DNA of 64,000 nt from Linnemannia elongata (GCA_036320915.1 JAXBDG010000004.1:992001-1056000); one strand, 5' to 3'; positions 23,627 through 34,629 are shown, counted from the stretch's first letter. The notes: generated by a model from the letters alone, not told the origin. Translations and numbers: made by a program.

Positions 23627-24234
23627 ATTGTTGATGTATATGTTGTGTTGAAGGTGTTTTGCGGTGGTGTGGATATTGAGTGCTTGAGATCGGATGACTG
23701 ACTGATCGATCGATTGGCTTGGAGTGGGTAAGTTGAGCGAAAGAGTAAGAGAGAGAGAGAGAGAGTTGTGTGGATGAAGAGATGAAAAGATAAAAGGTGA
23801 AAGATAACAACTTTGCTCTTTTTATATGAATCAACAATTGAGCAAAAGAAACCAACCTTGGTATCAGACAATAAAGAGTGTACCACGGCAAATGGACCCA
23901 ATTCAGCAGATCCGCGCACCAAGACATGCAAAATTGAACAAAAGGGCGATTTACTTTTGTTGTCTCTTTTCTCCCTTCTCTTTTTTTTGCTACAGTCTGC
24001 GGGCTGTGTCTTGGATGAGTCGGTCTTGTCTGCATCTTGTATGGAGAGCTGCGGGGCAAAGAAAAAAAGAACGCAGTCCATCAAAAAGTGGAGCGAAGGG
24101 TCACGTGCCCTAACGTCCCGTCTTCCCAGGTGTTCCAACACGTTTTCAAGATGTCGGCACTTGCCACTGAACCTTTTTCTTTGTGTCAGTGTTTTGTTAC
24201 ACTTCAACGCCCATTCCACCTTCCTCCAAGCTTC
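23627..24234. other. Divergent promoter, P5C reductase and Gln/Ser-rich gene
   Basis: 608 bp between two divergent start codons. It contains a (GA) run near 23750-23766 and the TATA-like element for the minus-strand gene. Confidence 0.55.
23819..23826 (-). promoter_or_regulatory. TATA-like box of the P5C reductase gene
   Basis: On the minus strand the sequence reads TATAAAAA within CATATAAAAAG, about 195 nt upstream of the start codon. Assignment to this gene is inference from position. Confidence 0.45.
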
Positions 24235-26808
24235 ATGCTCACCTCCTTCAACTCATCGTCCTCATCCACCCCAACTTCCCCTTCAAACGACCATGACCCA
24301 ACCATGGACACCAACAGATCCATCTCAGACAAGAAACGCGCCCGGCCAAAGGACGACACCACCCGTGCTCGTAAAAAAGTCGCCTCCGAGCTCATGGCAT
24401 TTGAGTAACGTCCCATTTTTTGTCCTTTTGTTTGCTGAGGAGAAACAGTTCGACTCTCATAGACTGCACTGGACGAGTATCGTCGGCTCTCTTTTATTTT
24501 TTCGTCTTCGACTTAATACTACTCACAACTGTCAAAGTCCAGCCTACTACGTCCTATCTATCTATCTATCTATTTGTCAATCAAACGCAAAAGGGAAAAC
24601 TCCATTACAGTAATGTGGTTTTTGGTGGCTAACGAACATACTCCTTTGTTGCCTCCTCCTCTCCTATCTAACAATCATAGGTTTGAGTCATTGTCATTGA
24701 GCAGTAGTAATAGCAACAGCGGTCCAACAAACCGAGTGGATTACGATGATGGGGCAGATAGTCCAAGCTTGCCTCAGCGGCATCCCTCTGTTCAGCGCCA
24801 GGTTGCTCTCAGCCCACAGGATAGTCAGGCGCAACGGGATCAGGAGCTCGTTCACTCTATCGCTCTTCACAGCCAAAACATTCAGCATCAACAACTACTT
24901 CATCAGCAACAACAACAAGAGCAGCAGCTGCGCCAATTACAGTCGCTTCCGCAGCGGGGTCGTGCAATGAGCTCTCCGATAGCTCCTGGTCGTGCAGTGC
25001 ATGGCAAGTCGACAGGGTCCAGGCTCGTCGAGTCAAATCAAAATACAGCAGGATCGTCATCGTCATCATCATCGTCTTCGTCATCCAGTGCCAGTTCTTC
25101 TTCTCGCCCCTTAGATCAGAGGACAGGGAGACTACAACCACTCTCACAGTTATCATATTCGCCCCTTTCGCCACCAATGTCGCCCTCACCATTACCCCCA
25201 TCGACTACGATAGATATCTCTATGGACATGGATGAAGGGACCATCGACGTTTTAAAGAAGGAGTCTATTGTCCAACACTCTGTGGCAGCAGGCAGCACCA
25301 ACAATGCCTCATCTCAAAGTAAGGTTTTGAACTTACGACAGCGGAAATGGAACAGTGTCAGCAAAGAATGGCAGGAGTGGCACGATGTCCAGGCGACCCA
25401 CGCGCCTGACCTACCCAGTCCTCCAAGTCAGCAACCTCAACCTCAGCCTCAACCTCCCGCTATAAACGCCATCTCAAGAACATCCGCCATCGAGGTTGCC
25501 GTTCTGGGCCGTCCCACCAATGGTAAACATCTATGCCATGTCACGATTTAGATCTTGTATCTGCAAGAAAGATGAAGACAGTGCAACTCATCACGACGAT
25601 ATTTTTGTTGGGTGTATCCTTCGTTCGTAACAATAGTACATACCTCATCAGGAACGGGAGCGGAGTCAGTAACGGATATGCAGAGTAGGATATCGTCGCA
25701 GCAGCAGATCACTTCTGGATCTCTAATCAACCACCTGCACAACAACAATGAACACCAGGGGAAAGATGGCAGTCTAGGCCGGCAAAGATCACTCAACGAG
25801 TCAAGAGACAAGTTCAATGGAGGACATACACAAGATGACTCCAAGACCTCTTTCGGATATCGAGCACGGTCATTCAGCGAAACGAACATCTATCCTTATA
25901 CCCAATACCAAGATTACCAACATCAACAACAACAACAGCAACAGCAGCAACAGCAGCAGCAGCAACATCAGCAGCAACAGGGACAACAACACCAAAGCCA
26001 CCAACGAGAGCAACAATTTGCACACCAGCAATTGATTCAGTTGTCGACATCGTCGTCCTATTTTCCTTCACAGCAGTGGAACAACGATGTTTCAGGGGCT
26101 GCTGATCAACTGCATCCGCATCCACGTCACGATCCACACGTTCAGCAGACTGTTCAGGATACAGGGCACCTAGGACATCCTCCCCGTCATCACAGCGACC
26201 ACCTCTACCCGCACCATAGTGATGCTTGGGTAGGTCATGGAAGTATCGATAACGCATCGTCTCGTTTTGGTCATTCACCTCGGTTGCGTCATTCTGTGTC
26301 CGGCTCTTCGAGTACTGCACGTCCACAATCCCCATGGATGGATCTGACAATGACGGCGCTGGACGGGAGTGTGAACGCTCCAAACGATAGATTCTTGCGG
26401 CATGCGTCGAATACGAATCCGACTACTGGAGGAGGGCCTTCTGGAAGTTCATCACAAGGACACGGTCAACGACTTGAGGAGATGTCGTCCTGGAACCAAC
26501 ATTTGCACAAGACCCAGAGCGGATACCGAGAGGCTCTGGTGATTACCCGGCATGGCGGGTATGGCCGATTAAGTCCGGTGCAATATGGCCTGCATCACCT
26601 TCACCACCAGCACCACAGTCAGGAGGATGTGTCGATGGGAGAAGAAGCTGTCCGACTGATGCCATCGAGATCGTCATCCCCTTCGCCTTGTCTCTCGATG
26701 GCTCCTACTATCACGCGACCGCTGAGTATCTCGTTCTCGCATCTTACAGGCGCCAACATGTTGGCAGACCTTGCTGAACATGAGTGCGACGAGGACATGG
26801 AGCTCTGA
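24235..26808 (+). CDS. Gln/Ser-rich, largely disordered protein of unknown function
   Basis: Three exons, 24235-24404, 24681-25522 and 25652-26808, are linked by in-frame GT-AG introns to give 722 aa. No domain is recognised. A basic patch (KKRARPK ... RARKK, about residues 34-48) could be a nuclear localisation signal. The rest is low complexity: poly-Ser near residues 205-220, a CAG/CAA-encoded Gln tract around genomic 25922-25980, and many His, Pro and Ser residues. A less biased segment (about 315-335, RQRKWNSVSKEWQEWH) may be a short functional motif. The second exon's frame is rescued only by splicing, which supports a real gene. An in-frame ATG at 24151 could add 28 residues. Possibly a transcription-related or signalling scaffold, but this is not shown. 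Confidence 0.6.
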
Positions 26809-26939
26809 TTGCGGGCTGTAGTTGGATGTACATTATTCTTTTTCTTTATCATTGCTTGTAGATATTTGTTTCATTAACGATGCACGTAATACAATGTGTT
26901 GCTTGTATGTAAAGAGGTCGCGGAATGTGATATTGTTAT

Positions 26940-27943
26940 TCAACGGGTAACATTAATGGCATGAGCGTTGACATAGACATCTGAACGAACACCACGACCA
27001 AACCGCTTCTTCAAATGTCTCGATCCCCCACCAGTCTCAAACTCTGCAGCCCTTCCAACAAACTCCCCCGTTCTCGAACAAGGCTCCAAACTCTGACTCA
27101 ACAGATCGTCGGCTCTGGGGTTGAGAGGCCATTGATCCCCAAAGGAACAGTCGCCGATCCGGTTAGAGCTCCAGTACTTGCAGACATCCGTCCCAGGATT
27201 CGAGGCATCCCCTCCTTGCCAGACACGTTGATCTCCCAACGATCCCCTAGGTATTAGATCACTCCCACCCTGGACCACATAATCCGTACAGGTATAATAC
27301 TCTCCGAACCCGGCTTCTGGTTGCCCATAATACACCCCACCACCATACCAGATCCACTGCAATGTCGCCTTTCCATCGGGCAAGTCTTGGGGGACCGTAA
27401 AGGTAGTCGAACAAAGCCCATCCCCCGGTCCATTCATATGCCCAAAGTAAGAATCATTAGGATCGTCAGGCCCACAATTGGATTCGTAGCAGGAAAATTT
27501 TGCGGCGTTGGCGGCGTTGAAGGCTGCCCAGTCGTCGGATTCTTCAAAGGGGACCATGGCGAGACGGACAAAACCTCCTGGGTGGTTGAACCGTTGCCAG
27601 CTGATGGTTAGGGTGTCGCCGCGGCGGATTGTTTGGACGGGGTAGGTTGGGTCGTTTAGGATTGGGGACAAGGAACGTTTTGAGTCGCAGGGGCCATGGC
27701 ATCCGAATCCTGAGGCTATTTTTGAGAAGAGAGAAGATGGAGGAGAGGTGAGGAGAGGTGAGAAAAAAGGAGAGGCTTGGTGGAGAAGTGAGTGTTGGAT
27801 AACTTGTATGAGAGGGGCGAATTACCACAGGTTCCCCACCATTCGACGTTTCCTCGCCCACGAGGGACGGTCATCATGGAGTGGGCGTAGGATTGACTGG
27901 CGAGAAAAACACAGCTGAGGAGTGAGATGATGGTAGACCTCAT
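26940..27943 (-). CDS. Secreted LPMO-like protein (His1 mature N-terminus)
   Basis: 297 aa, two exons on the minus strand (27826-27943 and 26940-27715) with a GT-AG intron. A 20-residue signal peptide ends YA|HSMM, exposing His21 as the mature N-terminus, the hallmark of copper monooxygenases. The following PRGRGN, an early WWGTCG, and FNHPGGFVRLA provide a plausible second brace histidine. GEYYTCTDYVV resembles the C-terminal Tyr/Cys core of LPMOs. Cysteines are numerous, consistent with a secreted fold. The last ~70 residues are basic, low complexity and not part of the catalytic core. The CAZy family is uncertain: it differs clearly from the AA11-like gene at 19.2 kb. Chitin or glucan oxidation is inferred only. 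Confidence 0.68.
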
Positions 27944-28052
27944 GATAAGATGGGCAAAAAATGAGAGGTATGAAAGACGAGGATGCGAGTGTGAGAAAGA
28001 GGTTGAGTGTGGACAGTGAGAGAGAAATGAAGGAGGAAATTGAAATGGGTCT

Positions 28053-28060
28053 TCTTATAG
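28053..28060 (-). promoter_or_regulatory. TATA-like box of the second LPMO-like gene
   Basis: Minus strand reads CTATAAGAAG about 110 nt before the start codon at 27943. Assigned by position. Confidence 0.45.
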
Positions 28061-28819
28061 TACGCCTGGTAGACAGTGAGCGCGTCTCTATTTCTCCTGG
28101 CCACCCAAAGGGTCTTCCTGTTGTTGGTTACAAACGAGAGCCTTTGGCACCGAGGCAGAACAGGCATGGAGGCAAGTGTATTTTAGTGGCGAGTGAGGTC
28201 TATTTTTTTTTGACTATCTGGCGATGCTAAATAAAAGGATTCTAGTGAGACCTGGAAATAAGGATGCAAAAAAGAACCAGCCACATGCAATGCAAGTTTA
28301 AGGGTCTAGATTGATCGTTATGATGTAGAAAGTTATAACAAGGATAACAAAAAAAGTGGATCCAGTGAAGGTCAGAATTCTGGTAGTGTGTGGTGGATAT
28401 TTGCCCTCTTGTTCACAGTCAAGGATCTTTGACGCGTTTTGTTTCATTTTTTTTTTTTATTATTATAATTATTTTCAAGTAGTCTTACTTCTTGGATTAC
28501 TAAAGAAGCACCTTCTGTTTTGTCCTTTTTGTGTTTTACAGAAAGGAAGACAGGCGAGTGTTTTTCACATTTCTACGTGAACATGAGATAAACGACTAAA
28601 GATGACCCCACAATTGTACCTCCACCTTCCTTTTGCGTCATTTTAAACGCGCACTAGTTCGACATGAAATGGCGCGATGACGATGAGCACGATTGTCGTG
28701 TCTTTTATTTTTGCTGTTCCAATCGAAATTGCCCCTGAACTGCGTGGATGTGGTGTGTCCTCTGTGCCGTTTGTTTGTGTTAGGGGTGAGGATTGCTGCC
28801 CAATGCATCAATGTATCGA

Positions 28820-28822
<3 letters not shown>

Positions 28823-28862
<40 letters not shown>
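28823..28862 (+). repeat. (GA)20 microsatellite
   Basis: Perfect dinucleotide run about 215 bp upstream of the FKBP12 start codon. Confidence 0.95.
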
Positions 28863-28865
<3 letters not shown>

Positions 28866-29075
28866 AAAACGAGGAGACGCGTCCCCTGTCCAGCAGATGC
28901 GTGGGATCCCTTGAAAATTTGAAATACACACCTCCGAAAGACCGTGACTGCACTCCTTCCGAACACAAGGCAGTGAGAAGGGGCCAGAACAAAGACAAAG
29001 AGTCATCACTCGTTTATTTTCTCTCTTCTTTTTACACACCATCTCTCCTCAACTTCATTACATTCATAACTAGCA

Positions 29076-29834
29076 ATGGGCGTTACCAAGACTATCATCA
29101 CCCCCGGAGACGGAGTCAACTTCCCTAAGAAGGGCGACACCGTCACCATGCACTGTAAGTATTGTTTTTCAGTCCTCTGCGCGAGTCTTCTCATATCGTT
29201 AAAGGAATCAAAGCCATACTCACTAAGACCCTACTCTTTTGTTGTCCATCTCTTTCATGATGTCCATTCATTCTACCCTGGGTCTTATCGCAATCAGACG
29301 TCGGAACTGTAAGTCAATCTCAACTTACGTCCTCTGTCAAGCTCAGACGAGACGATTTTTTTTTGCGTTGCCGTTTGCTTGTTATGCTCAACTTATATGG
29401 CGATACTGTATAGTTTCTGACACCTACTACAACATTCATTGCTATTAAACAAAAATAGCTTGACGATGGAACCAAGTTCGATTCCTCCCGCGACCGGAAC
29501 AAGACTTTCGTCACCCCAATCGGTGTTGGACGAGTCATTCAGGGTTGGGATGAGGGTACGTCTCATTTTATTGTTTTGTTCACAGAAGTGGAGTAGAAAG
29601 ATGGCCCAGCTAGGTCGAGTCGCACATTACACGATTCTTTATAATGTTGAAGAGATTTGAATTGACATGCTTTGTTGAATATTATCGCTTGTAGGTGTCC
29701 CAACGATGTCTCTTGGTGAGAAGGCTGTCTTGAAGATCACCCCCGACTTTGGCTATGGTGCTCGCGGATACCCACCAGTCATCCCTCAGAACGCCAACTT
29801 GACCTTTGAGGTCGAGCTCCTCCAGATCAACTAA
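29076..29834 (+). CDS. FPR1: FKBP12-type peptidyl-prolyl cis-trans isomerase
   Basis: Cytosolic prolyl isomerase and the receptor for FK506 and rapamycin, 108 aa, exactly the family length. Four exons: 29076-29154, 29298-29308, 29459-29555 and 29695-29834. The second exon is only 11 nt and restores the MHYVGT motif. Pocket residues visible are Tyr (HYVG), Phe-Asp in KFDSSRDR, Val-Ile-Trp in [10 protein letters not shown] and Tyr in FGYGARGY. The usual His in the 80s loop (GHP) is Tyr here (GYPPVIP), and Asn-Leu-Thr-Phe replaces the Ala-Thr-Leu-Val-Phe region. All introns are GT-AG and the product aligns without gaps to the known fold, so the microexon is well supported. Confidence 0.95.
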
Positions 29835-30208
29835 GTGTAGTTCTTCATCTGGATCCTTCTTTCTTATTATCAAACTTCAGACCAGTGTGTTTTATTTAAA
29901 TATCGTTAGTAGTTACAACCACAATGACAACAAATTGTACTCTTGGAAGATATGCCTGCTGTCGTGTTTTATGAGGATTGTGGACACCAGTTGTTGATAC
30001 CATATTAATCGTGGGAAGTAACAGCAAGGACATCGTTTCGTGTTCTATGAGCCTGTTTGTCTGAGTCGACACTTGCACTGCATTCGGAATTGCAAAAATT
30101 ATTGTTGTTGGGTCACCTCGGGTGATCGTTTTTTTTCCTCCTCCTTTTCTCTCTCATTCTCCTCACTCACGCACAAACTCATCACCAACAATACTCTTCA
30201 GTCCAACC
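29835..30208. other. Spacer between the FKBP12 and FYVE genes
   Basis: 374 bp with the FKBP12 3' end and the promoter of the next same-strand gene. A CT-rich leader lies at about 30130-30208. No gene is seen. Confidence 0.5.
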
Positions 30209-31725
30209 ATGGCACAACCTCAGCAACATTCACAACTGCCACCGCAGTACCGTCAGGCGTTACTCGAACAGCAGCAAAGACAGCAAGAGGAGCAACAGCG
30301 GCAGCAACAGGCTCCACAGACAACTACAAGCCAAGCACCGACACTAGAACAGATCGAGAAGCAGTACTCACAATTACCGCCACAGTACCGTCAAGCTATC
30401 CTTGAAAAGCAACAGCGCGAACAACAGATGCAGATGCTACAACAGCAACAGCAGAAACTCCATGGACAATCACAGCAGCAACTTCAACAGCACCAGCAGC
30501 AGCAACAGCAGCAACAACCCCAGCAAGCACCCCAGCCCCAACCGCAACGACAGACACTCGCACCCGATTCTCGGAGACAGCAGTCAGCCTCTTTAGCCTC
30601 GTCGCCTGCCAGGAGCGCCACTTCGAACAGGACACGTGTCGCATCCGCACCCCTCACCAGCACATACCGACCAGCGGCAGTAGCCCGCGATAGCGATTCG
30701 GTCAGCACATACTCTGTCACCTCTGGACCCGGTCGAGCTCACTGGAAGGCAAGTCGAAGTCAACCTTCGAGGAGCAGGAGTGATCTTGTTCTGGAGGAAG
30801 GGAATTGCTTTTTTCGTTCATGAGGAAAACGATGTCTCGTTTTGTGCATGGTTGACAAGAGTCTTTTTACAAGAAAGAAAACAAGAGGAAAATAACGGTC
30901 CAAGTGAACGGACGATTGGAATCCAGATCGCCCTCGCGCAAGGTCAGCTTAGCTTCAGTCAGTTGATTTTGTGGAGGAGGTGAAATGACTTACTCTTTAC
31001 ACTATCCTTGGACTGTACAACAAATAATAGCCGGATAGCAGCACTCTTGTTTGCACATGGCCAGGTTGCCGCCGTGAGTTTGGTTTCTTTGACCGCAGAC
31101 ACCACTGCCGAAAGTACGACGAGGGACAGCCTTATTTGCTTCATTTGTGAATCTCCTTCAATTTCTCTCATACCTCATCGTAACCGAAACATTTTTTCAT
31201 ATTTTTTTACTTTTCTAGGTGCGGAGACATCTTTTGCTCTGCGCATTGTTCGAAGGAAGTTCCGCTGGATCAAGGATTGGACTTTAACCCTTCAGATGGA
31301 GTCATGAGTCGAGCATGTGTTGGTTGTTATGAGGCGTATGAGCAGTGGCAGGGAGTCATTCCCTCCCCAGAATATGACCAGACATATCTCCATTCGGCCT
31401 TCCGGGAATCACACGAGACAACACATCCCAACGCTCCTACTACTGCTGCTGCCGAATCCTCTTCCTCTTCCTCTCACTCTGGCTCCAGTACAAAAAGGAA
31501 CACTGGACAGCTTCCTGAAGGATATCTTGGCAACGACGGTATGCTATCTATTCCACACCCGCGCGTCTGCTTTCTGGAGTGGTATAGTAAACAGGATATC
31601 ACTGATATACTGACGAACCTTTTTTGATTGCTGACGATGGTGATCCCATAGAGCAATCCAAGGCTGAGACAAGCAATATTGCGATCAAGAGGCGTCCTTC
31701 TAAAGGTAATAGCGAAGAAGAATGA
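30209..31725 (+). CDS. FYVE-domain protein with an N-terminal Gln-rich region
   Basis: Predicted phosphatidylinositol 3-phosphate binder on endosomal or vacuolar membranes, 338 aa. Exons: 30209-30748, 31031-31113, 31219-31538 and 31652-31725. The FYVE signature is complete when spliced: WKPD (WxxD, about 179-182), eight zinc ligands in CTWPGC, RRHHCRKCGDIFC, SAHC and ACVGC, and the basic R(R/K)HHCR patch for PI3P. The usual RVC is RAC. The first intron starts with GC (GCAAGT); no GT donor there preserves the frame. The N-terminus repeats a QLPPQYRQA-(I/L)-LE motif twice (about residues 9-20 and 54-65), separated by poly-Gln. A longer C-terminus by alternative splicing after 31710 is possible. 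Confidence 0.85.
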
Positions 31726-32060
31726 CGATAGAGGGTCTTCACCGAGTGACAATTACATACATGAAGATGCTAACGTGGTGTCTTCTTCAAATGCCCTTAG
31801 ATCAAACAATCATGCCGATGCCCTCAGTGCCCCACGATTGGTCATGGAGCACCTTCTAAGTTTGGCGTGATTTTTGGCTGCATTTTGTTTCCCCTGCTTC
31901 GTCATTGCTAAACTCTACATAACGATGATGACTTCATGACGCCGCCAACCCTCTGAAGCATTGAGGATGAAATAAAAAGCAGGCATTATCCTCACTCTTA
32001 TATTTGGTTTCTCATTTTCCCATCCATCGACAACGACAAACAACACAATTCATTTTCACT
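31726..32060. other. Spacer between the FYVE and RPEL genes
   Basis: 335 bp. An AATAAAAAG element near 31970 lies about 90 nt before the RPEL start and could be its TATA box. No gene is seen. Confidence 0.4.
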
Positions 32061-33008
32061 ATGGGTACGAGTAATGATAATCTATGTCTCCTCAATTTCG
32101 TTGTGCATGCGACCAATGGTGACCTTGATCCTGACCCTCTCTCCTCTTTTTTCCCTTTCATTGTCCACAGCTTCACAACACATTCTCCACAACACCCAAG
32201 ATTTCGATAAGTTCTTAAAGGAACGCCCAGCACCTGAAGAGCTCGTCGAAAAGAACATCCTGAAAGGTATACGAGCCGGACTGAGAGAGAGAGAGAGAGA
32301 GAAAGAATATGTCTGCAGAGGAGAATGAGATTCGAATACTTTGGGAACTGGCTTCTGATACCATTTTTTTTAATGATAGATCCAAAGATCGCGCCTGCGT
32401 TGCAGCAACATGCTGAAGAGCTGAAAAAGTCACAGCTGGAAGATGCCCTGAACTCCAAGTTGGAGCATCGCCCCCCAGCCTCCGAGTTGATCGATCATAA
32501 CATTCTCCATGGTAAACCGTCAACGCCCCTTCTCACCTCTCCCTCCATCACATCCGTCGCTTAGCGACGGTTTTCTTTTTCGTGAATACAGTAATGTGCT
32601 AATCTGCTGCCTTTTCCTCTTCCTTTCTTGCTTATGTTGATTGATGGTAGAATCGAATGTGGCACCAGGGCTACAGAGGCAAGCGGAAGAGTTAAAGAGA
32701 TCGCAGTTGGAAGATATGCTTGCGGGTAAGCTTGAGACCCGCCCTCGGCCCTCTGAGCTTGTCGAGCAACACATCCTTCACGGTATGTTTAACATACAAA
32801 ATGAGTGTCCCTCTTGTTATATCCGTGAGCCCTCAGTACAGTGGATCTTAACATGCGTCTTTTTTGTTGTGGGACTGATATAGAATCTGAGGTGGACCCA
32901 GCGTTGCGGGATGCGGATCGAACCTCTGTCGATACCTTGATATCTACAGCCATCGAAAATCTCCCTTCGCCCAAGACCATTGCTGCCAAACAACAGGTCC
33001 TTGTCTAA
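32061..33008 (+). CDS. RPEL-repeat protein (putative G-actin binder)
   Basis: 162 aa with three RPEL motifs, RPAPEEL (20-26), RPPASEL (64-70) and RPRPSEL (108-114), each followed by an IDHNIL/VEKNIL/VEQHIL-type helix. In animals RPEL motifs (MRTF, Phactr) bind monomeric actin. Five coding exons: 32061-32064, 32171-32266, 32380-32511, 32651-32782 and 32884-33008. Introns are all phase 1 and each full repeat occupies exactly one 132-nt exon. The second exon begins SQHILH, which looks like the tail of a lost repeat. The first coding exon can end at 32064 or, equally in frame, at 32070 (donors GTACGA or GTAATG), giving 162 or 164 aa. The short acidic-to-basic C-terminus has no known domain. Actin binding is inferred from the motif only. 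Confidence 0.82.
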
Positions 33009-33354
33009 AGCCTTTGGCAATCATAAGATAACTATTCATTTCCTTTCCCCCCTCCTTCCCTTCTTTCGCACCCTTCCTATCCTCTCTGAGCAACCCCCCC
33101 TTTTTTTGCTTCGTGTTAAAGAAATGATACCTGAATAAAAAAAAACAACAACGGAAAACAAATCATCTTTGAACGTGCACAGGAAAAACAATGGTGCAGA
33201 CCCATTTTTTACATTTCTCAGGAACACACTCAAGTTTACGCCACGGTCGCAGACTCAAAACTGTGGATTTGCATAGTTCGTTGGGCGTTTAGGTGGGTAT
33301 GAGGTTTGGGGGGGGGGGTTTATATTCCTTGTGGTCGTTCCTTGTCTCGGGTTC

Positions 33355-34065
33355 TTATTTTGGAGCGTCAATGAGAACGGCAGCCTAAAAAACAAACAAG
33401 ACACAACAACGAGAGGGAGAGAGAGAGTGAGAGAGAGAGTGAGAGAGAGAGTGAGAGAGAGAGTGAGAGAGAGAGTGAGAGAGAGAGTGAGAGAGAGAGT
33501 GAGAGAGAGAGTGAGAGAGAATGTGAGAGTCCTTACTAAAACACAACACAACACTTAGGTTTCTCGCCTCAGCCCTTACTTCCTCCACCCACTCTTACCC
33601 CAAACGCAACCGCCAACAACATACAACGAACAAAACAAAAAAATCACTTACAGGAGGAGTCCTCATGCCATAAATCGACGCAACTTTAGTAACAATCTGC
33701 AAATACTGCATCATCTCGGCCCAAACACAAGCCTTGTCGGGTTGCAAACAAGAACTCCAAAGTGTGTCCTTGTAATGTACTACATTCCACATCAACGAGA
33801 CCAAACAGTCGAATGCGGGTGGGTCGCCGTTACGGAAATCGGAGGTGACGTTGAAGAGTTCGTCGCCGTGGATGAGTTTGATGAGGGTTGTGTGGGAGGT
33901 TTGGGGGAGGGTGGTGCAGTTTGTGACGCGGGGGATAGTTTGGACGATACAGGCATGGCATTGGGGGGATTGGGCGTTGGTGAAGGTTGTGGTGGGGGTG
34001 AAGGTGAGGGCAAGGAGGAGGGTAGTCAGGGCCAGGAAGAGGCCTGATTTCCAGGTGTATTGCAT
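33355..34065 (-). CDS. Small secreted cysteine-containing protein
   Basis: 147 aa, two exons on the minus strand (33652-34065 and 33355-33384). A signal peptide (Leu/Thr-rich, residues 1 to about 31, ending TNA|QSPQ) is followed by ~115 residues with six cysteines (CHAC, TNC, FDC, SSC, KAC) and an N-glycosylation sequon or two. No family is recognised. The last nine codons (AAVLIDAPK) come from the distal exon. The 267-nt intron carries a 12-bp tandem repeat. Ending within the intron instead would give an unlikely hydrophobic tail. Effector-like or cell-wall roles are possible, but nothing in the sequence proves them. Confidence 0.62.
33417..33526 (+). repeat. 12-bp tandem repeat (GAGAGAGAGTGA)n
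   Basis: About nine near-perfect units, with the single T of each unit at 33428, 33440, 33452 and so on to 33524. It lies inside the intron of the small secreted protein gene. The period is a multiple of three, so it creates an artefactual open frame (Leu-Ser/Leu-Thr repeats) on the other strand. Confidence 0.92.
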
Positions 34066-34629
34066 TCTGTATTGGTGAGGTTGGGAGGTTGAGAGAGTGG
34101 AGATCGAAAGCTGGAGAAGAAAGTAGGGGATGGTCGTCGGGTGTGAAAGTGCGAAAAGGACAAAAGGAAAACGGATAGAAATGAAAACAAAAGAAGGTCA
34201 TTTCCCGGTAAGTTTCTTCCCCTGAAGTTACTCACCTCGTCTTCTCTTCTGCTGTGAGCAAAAAACCAAAAGGCCAGCGGAGCACAAAAGAACCCTTTCT
34301 TCTTCTTCTTCTTCTTCGAAGAACTGCCCTCGGTCAAGCATTCGAGACATACTGGTTCCTTCTCGACCATCCATGAGATGTTATTTTTAAACATCTGTCG
34401 TACACATGAATTACGGTTGCCTGAGAATTTAACGCTCCTCTGAGCGCCATGTTCACTCTTTGTTATCATTGCCATGTCTCGACTATCTTATCCCGCCATA
34501 CTTCCATAACCAAATGCACGTTGCTCACAAACTACGTTCACAACAGATGGTTTTATTGTCAAACGCCTAAGGTGCAACCCAAATTTCATATCGGCGTAGG
34601 TAATGTAGTGACATTAACGTCTCTCGCTC
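34066..34629. other. Promoter of the secreted protein gene and LSC2 3' region
   Basis: 564 bp between two minus-strand genes; includes a (CTT)n stretch near 34301-34317. No gene is seen. Confidence 0.5.

Larger units (their letters stand above)
27944..29075. other. Divergent intergenic region between the LPMO-like and FKBP12 genes
   Basis: 1.1 kb containing the promoters of both flanking divergent genes, with no supported gene of its own. A perfect (GA)20 repeat lies at 28823-28862 and a T-rich run at 28449-28459. Confidence 0.55.

Noticed and set aside
24550..24600. (CTAT)n run as a possible regulatory element
   Set aside because: Short tetranucleotide microsatellite inside an intron of the Gln/Ser-rich gene; nothing else suggests function.
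28793..29042. Frames of Glu-Arg or Leu-Ser dipeptides
   Set aside because: Translation of the (GA)20 microsatellite.
33255..33588. Frames with Leu-Ser-Leu-Thr repeats
   Set aside because: The 12-bp repeat has a period divisible by three, so it stays open; it is intronic.
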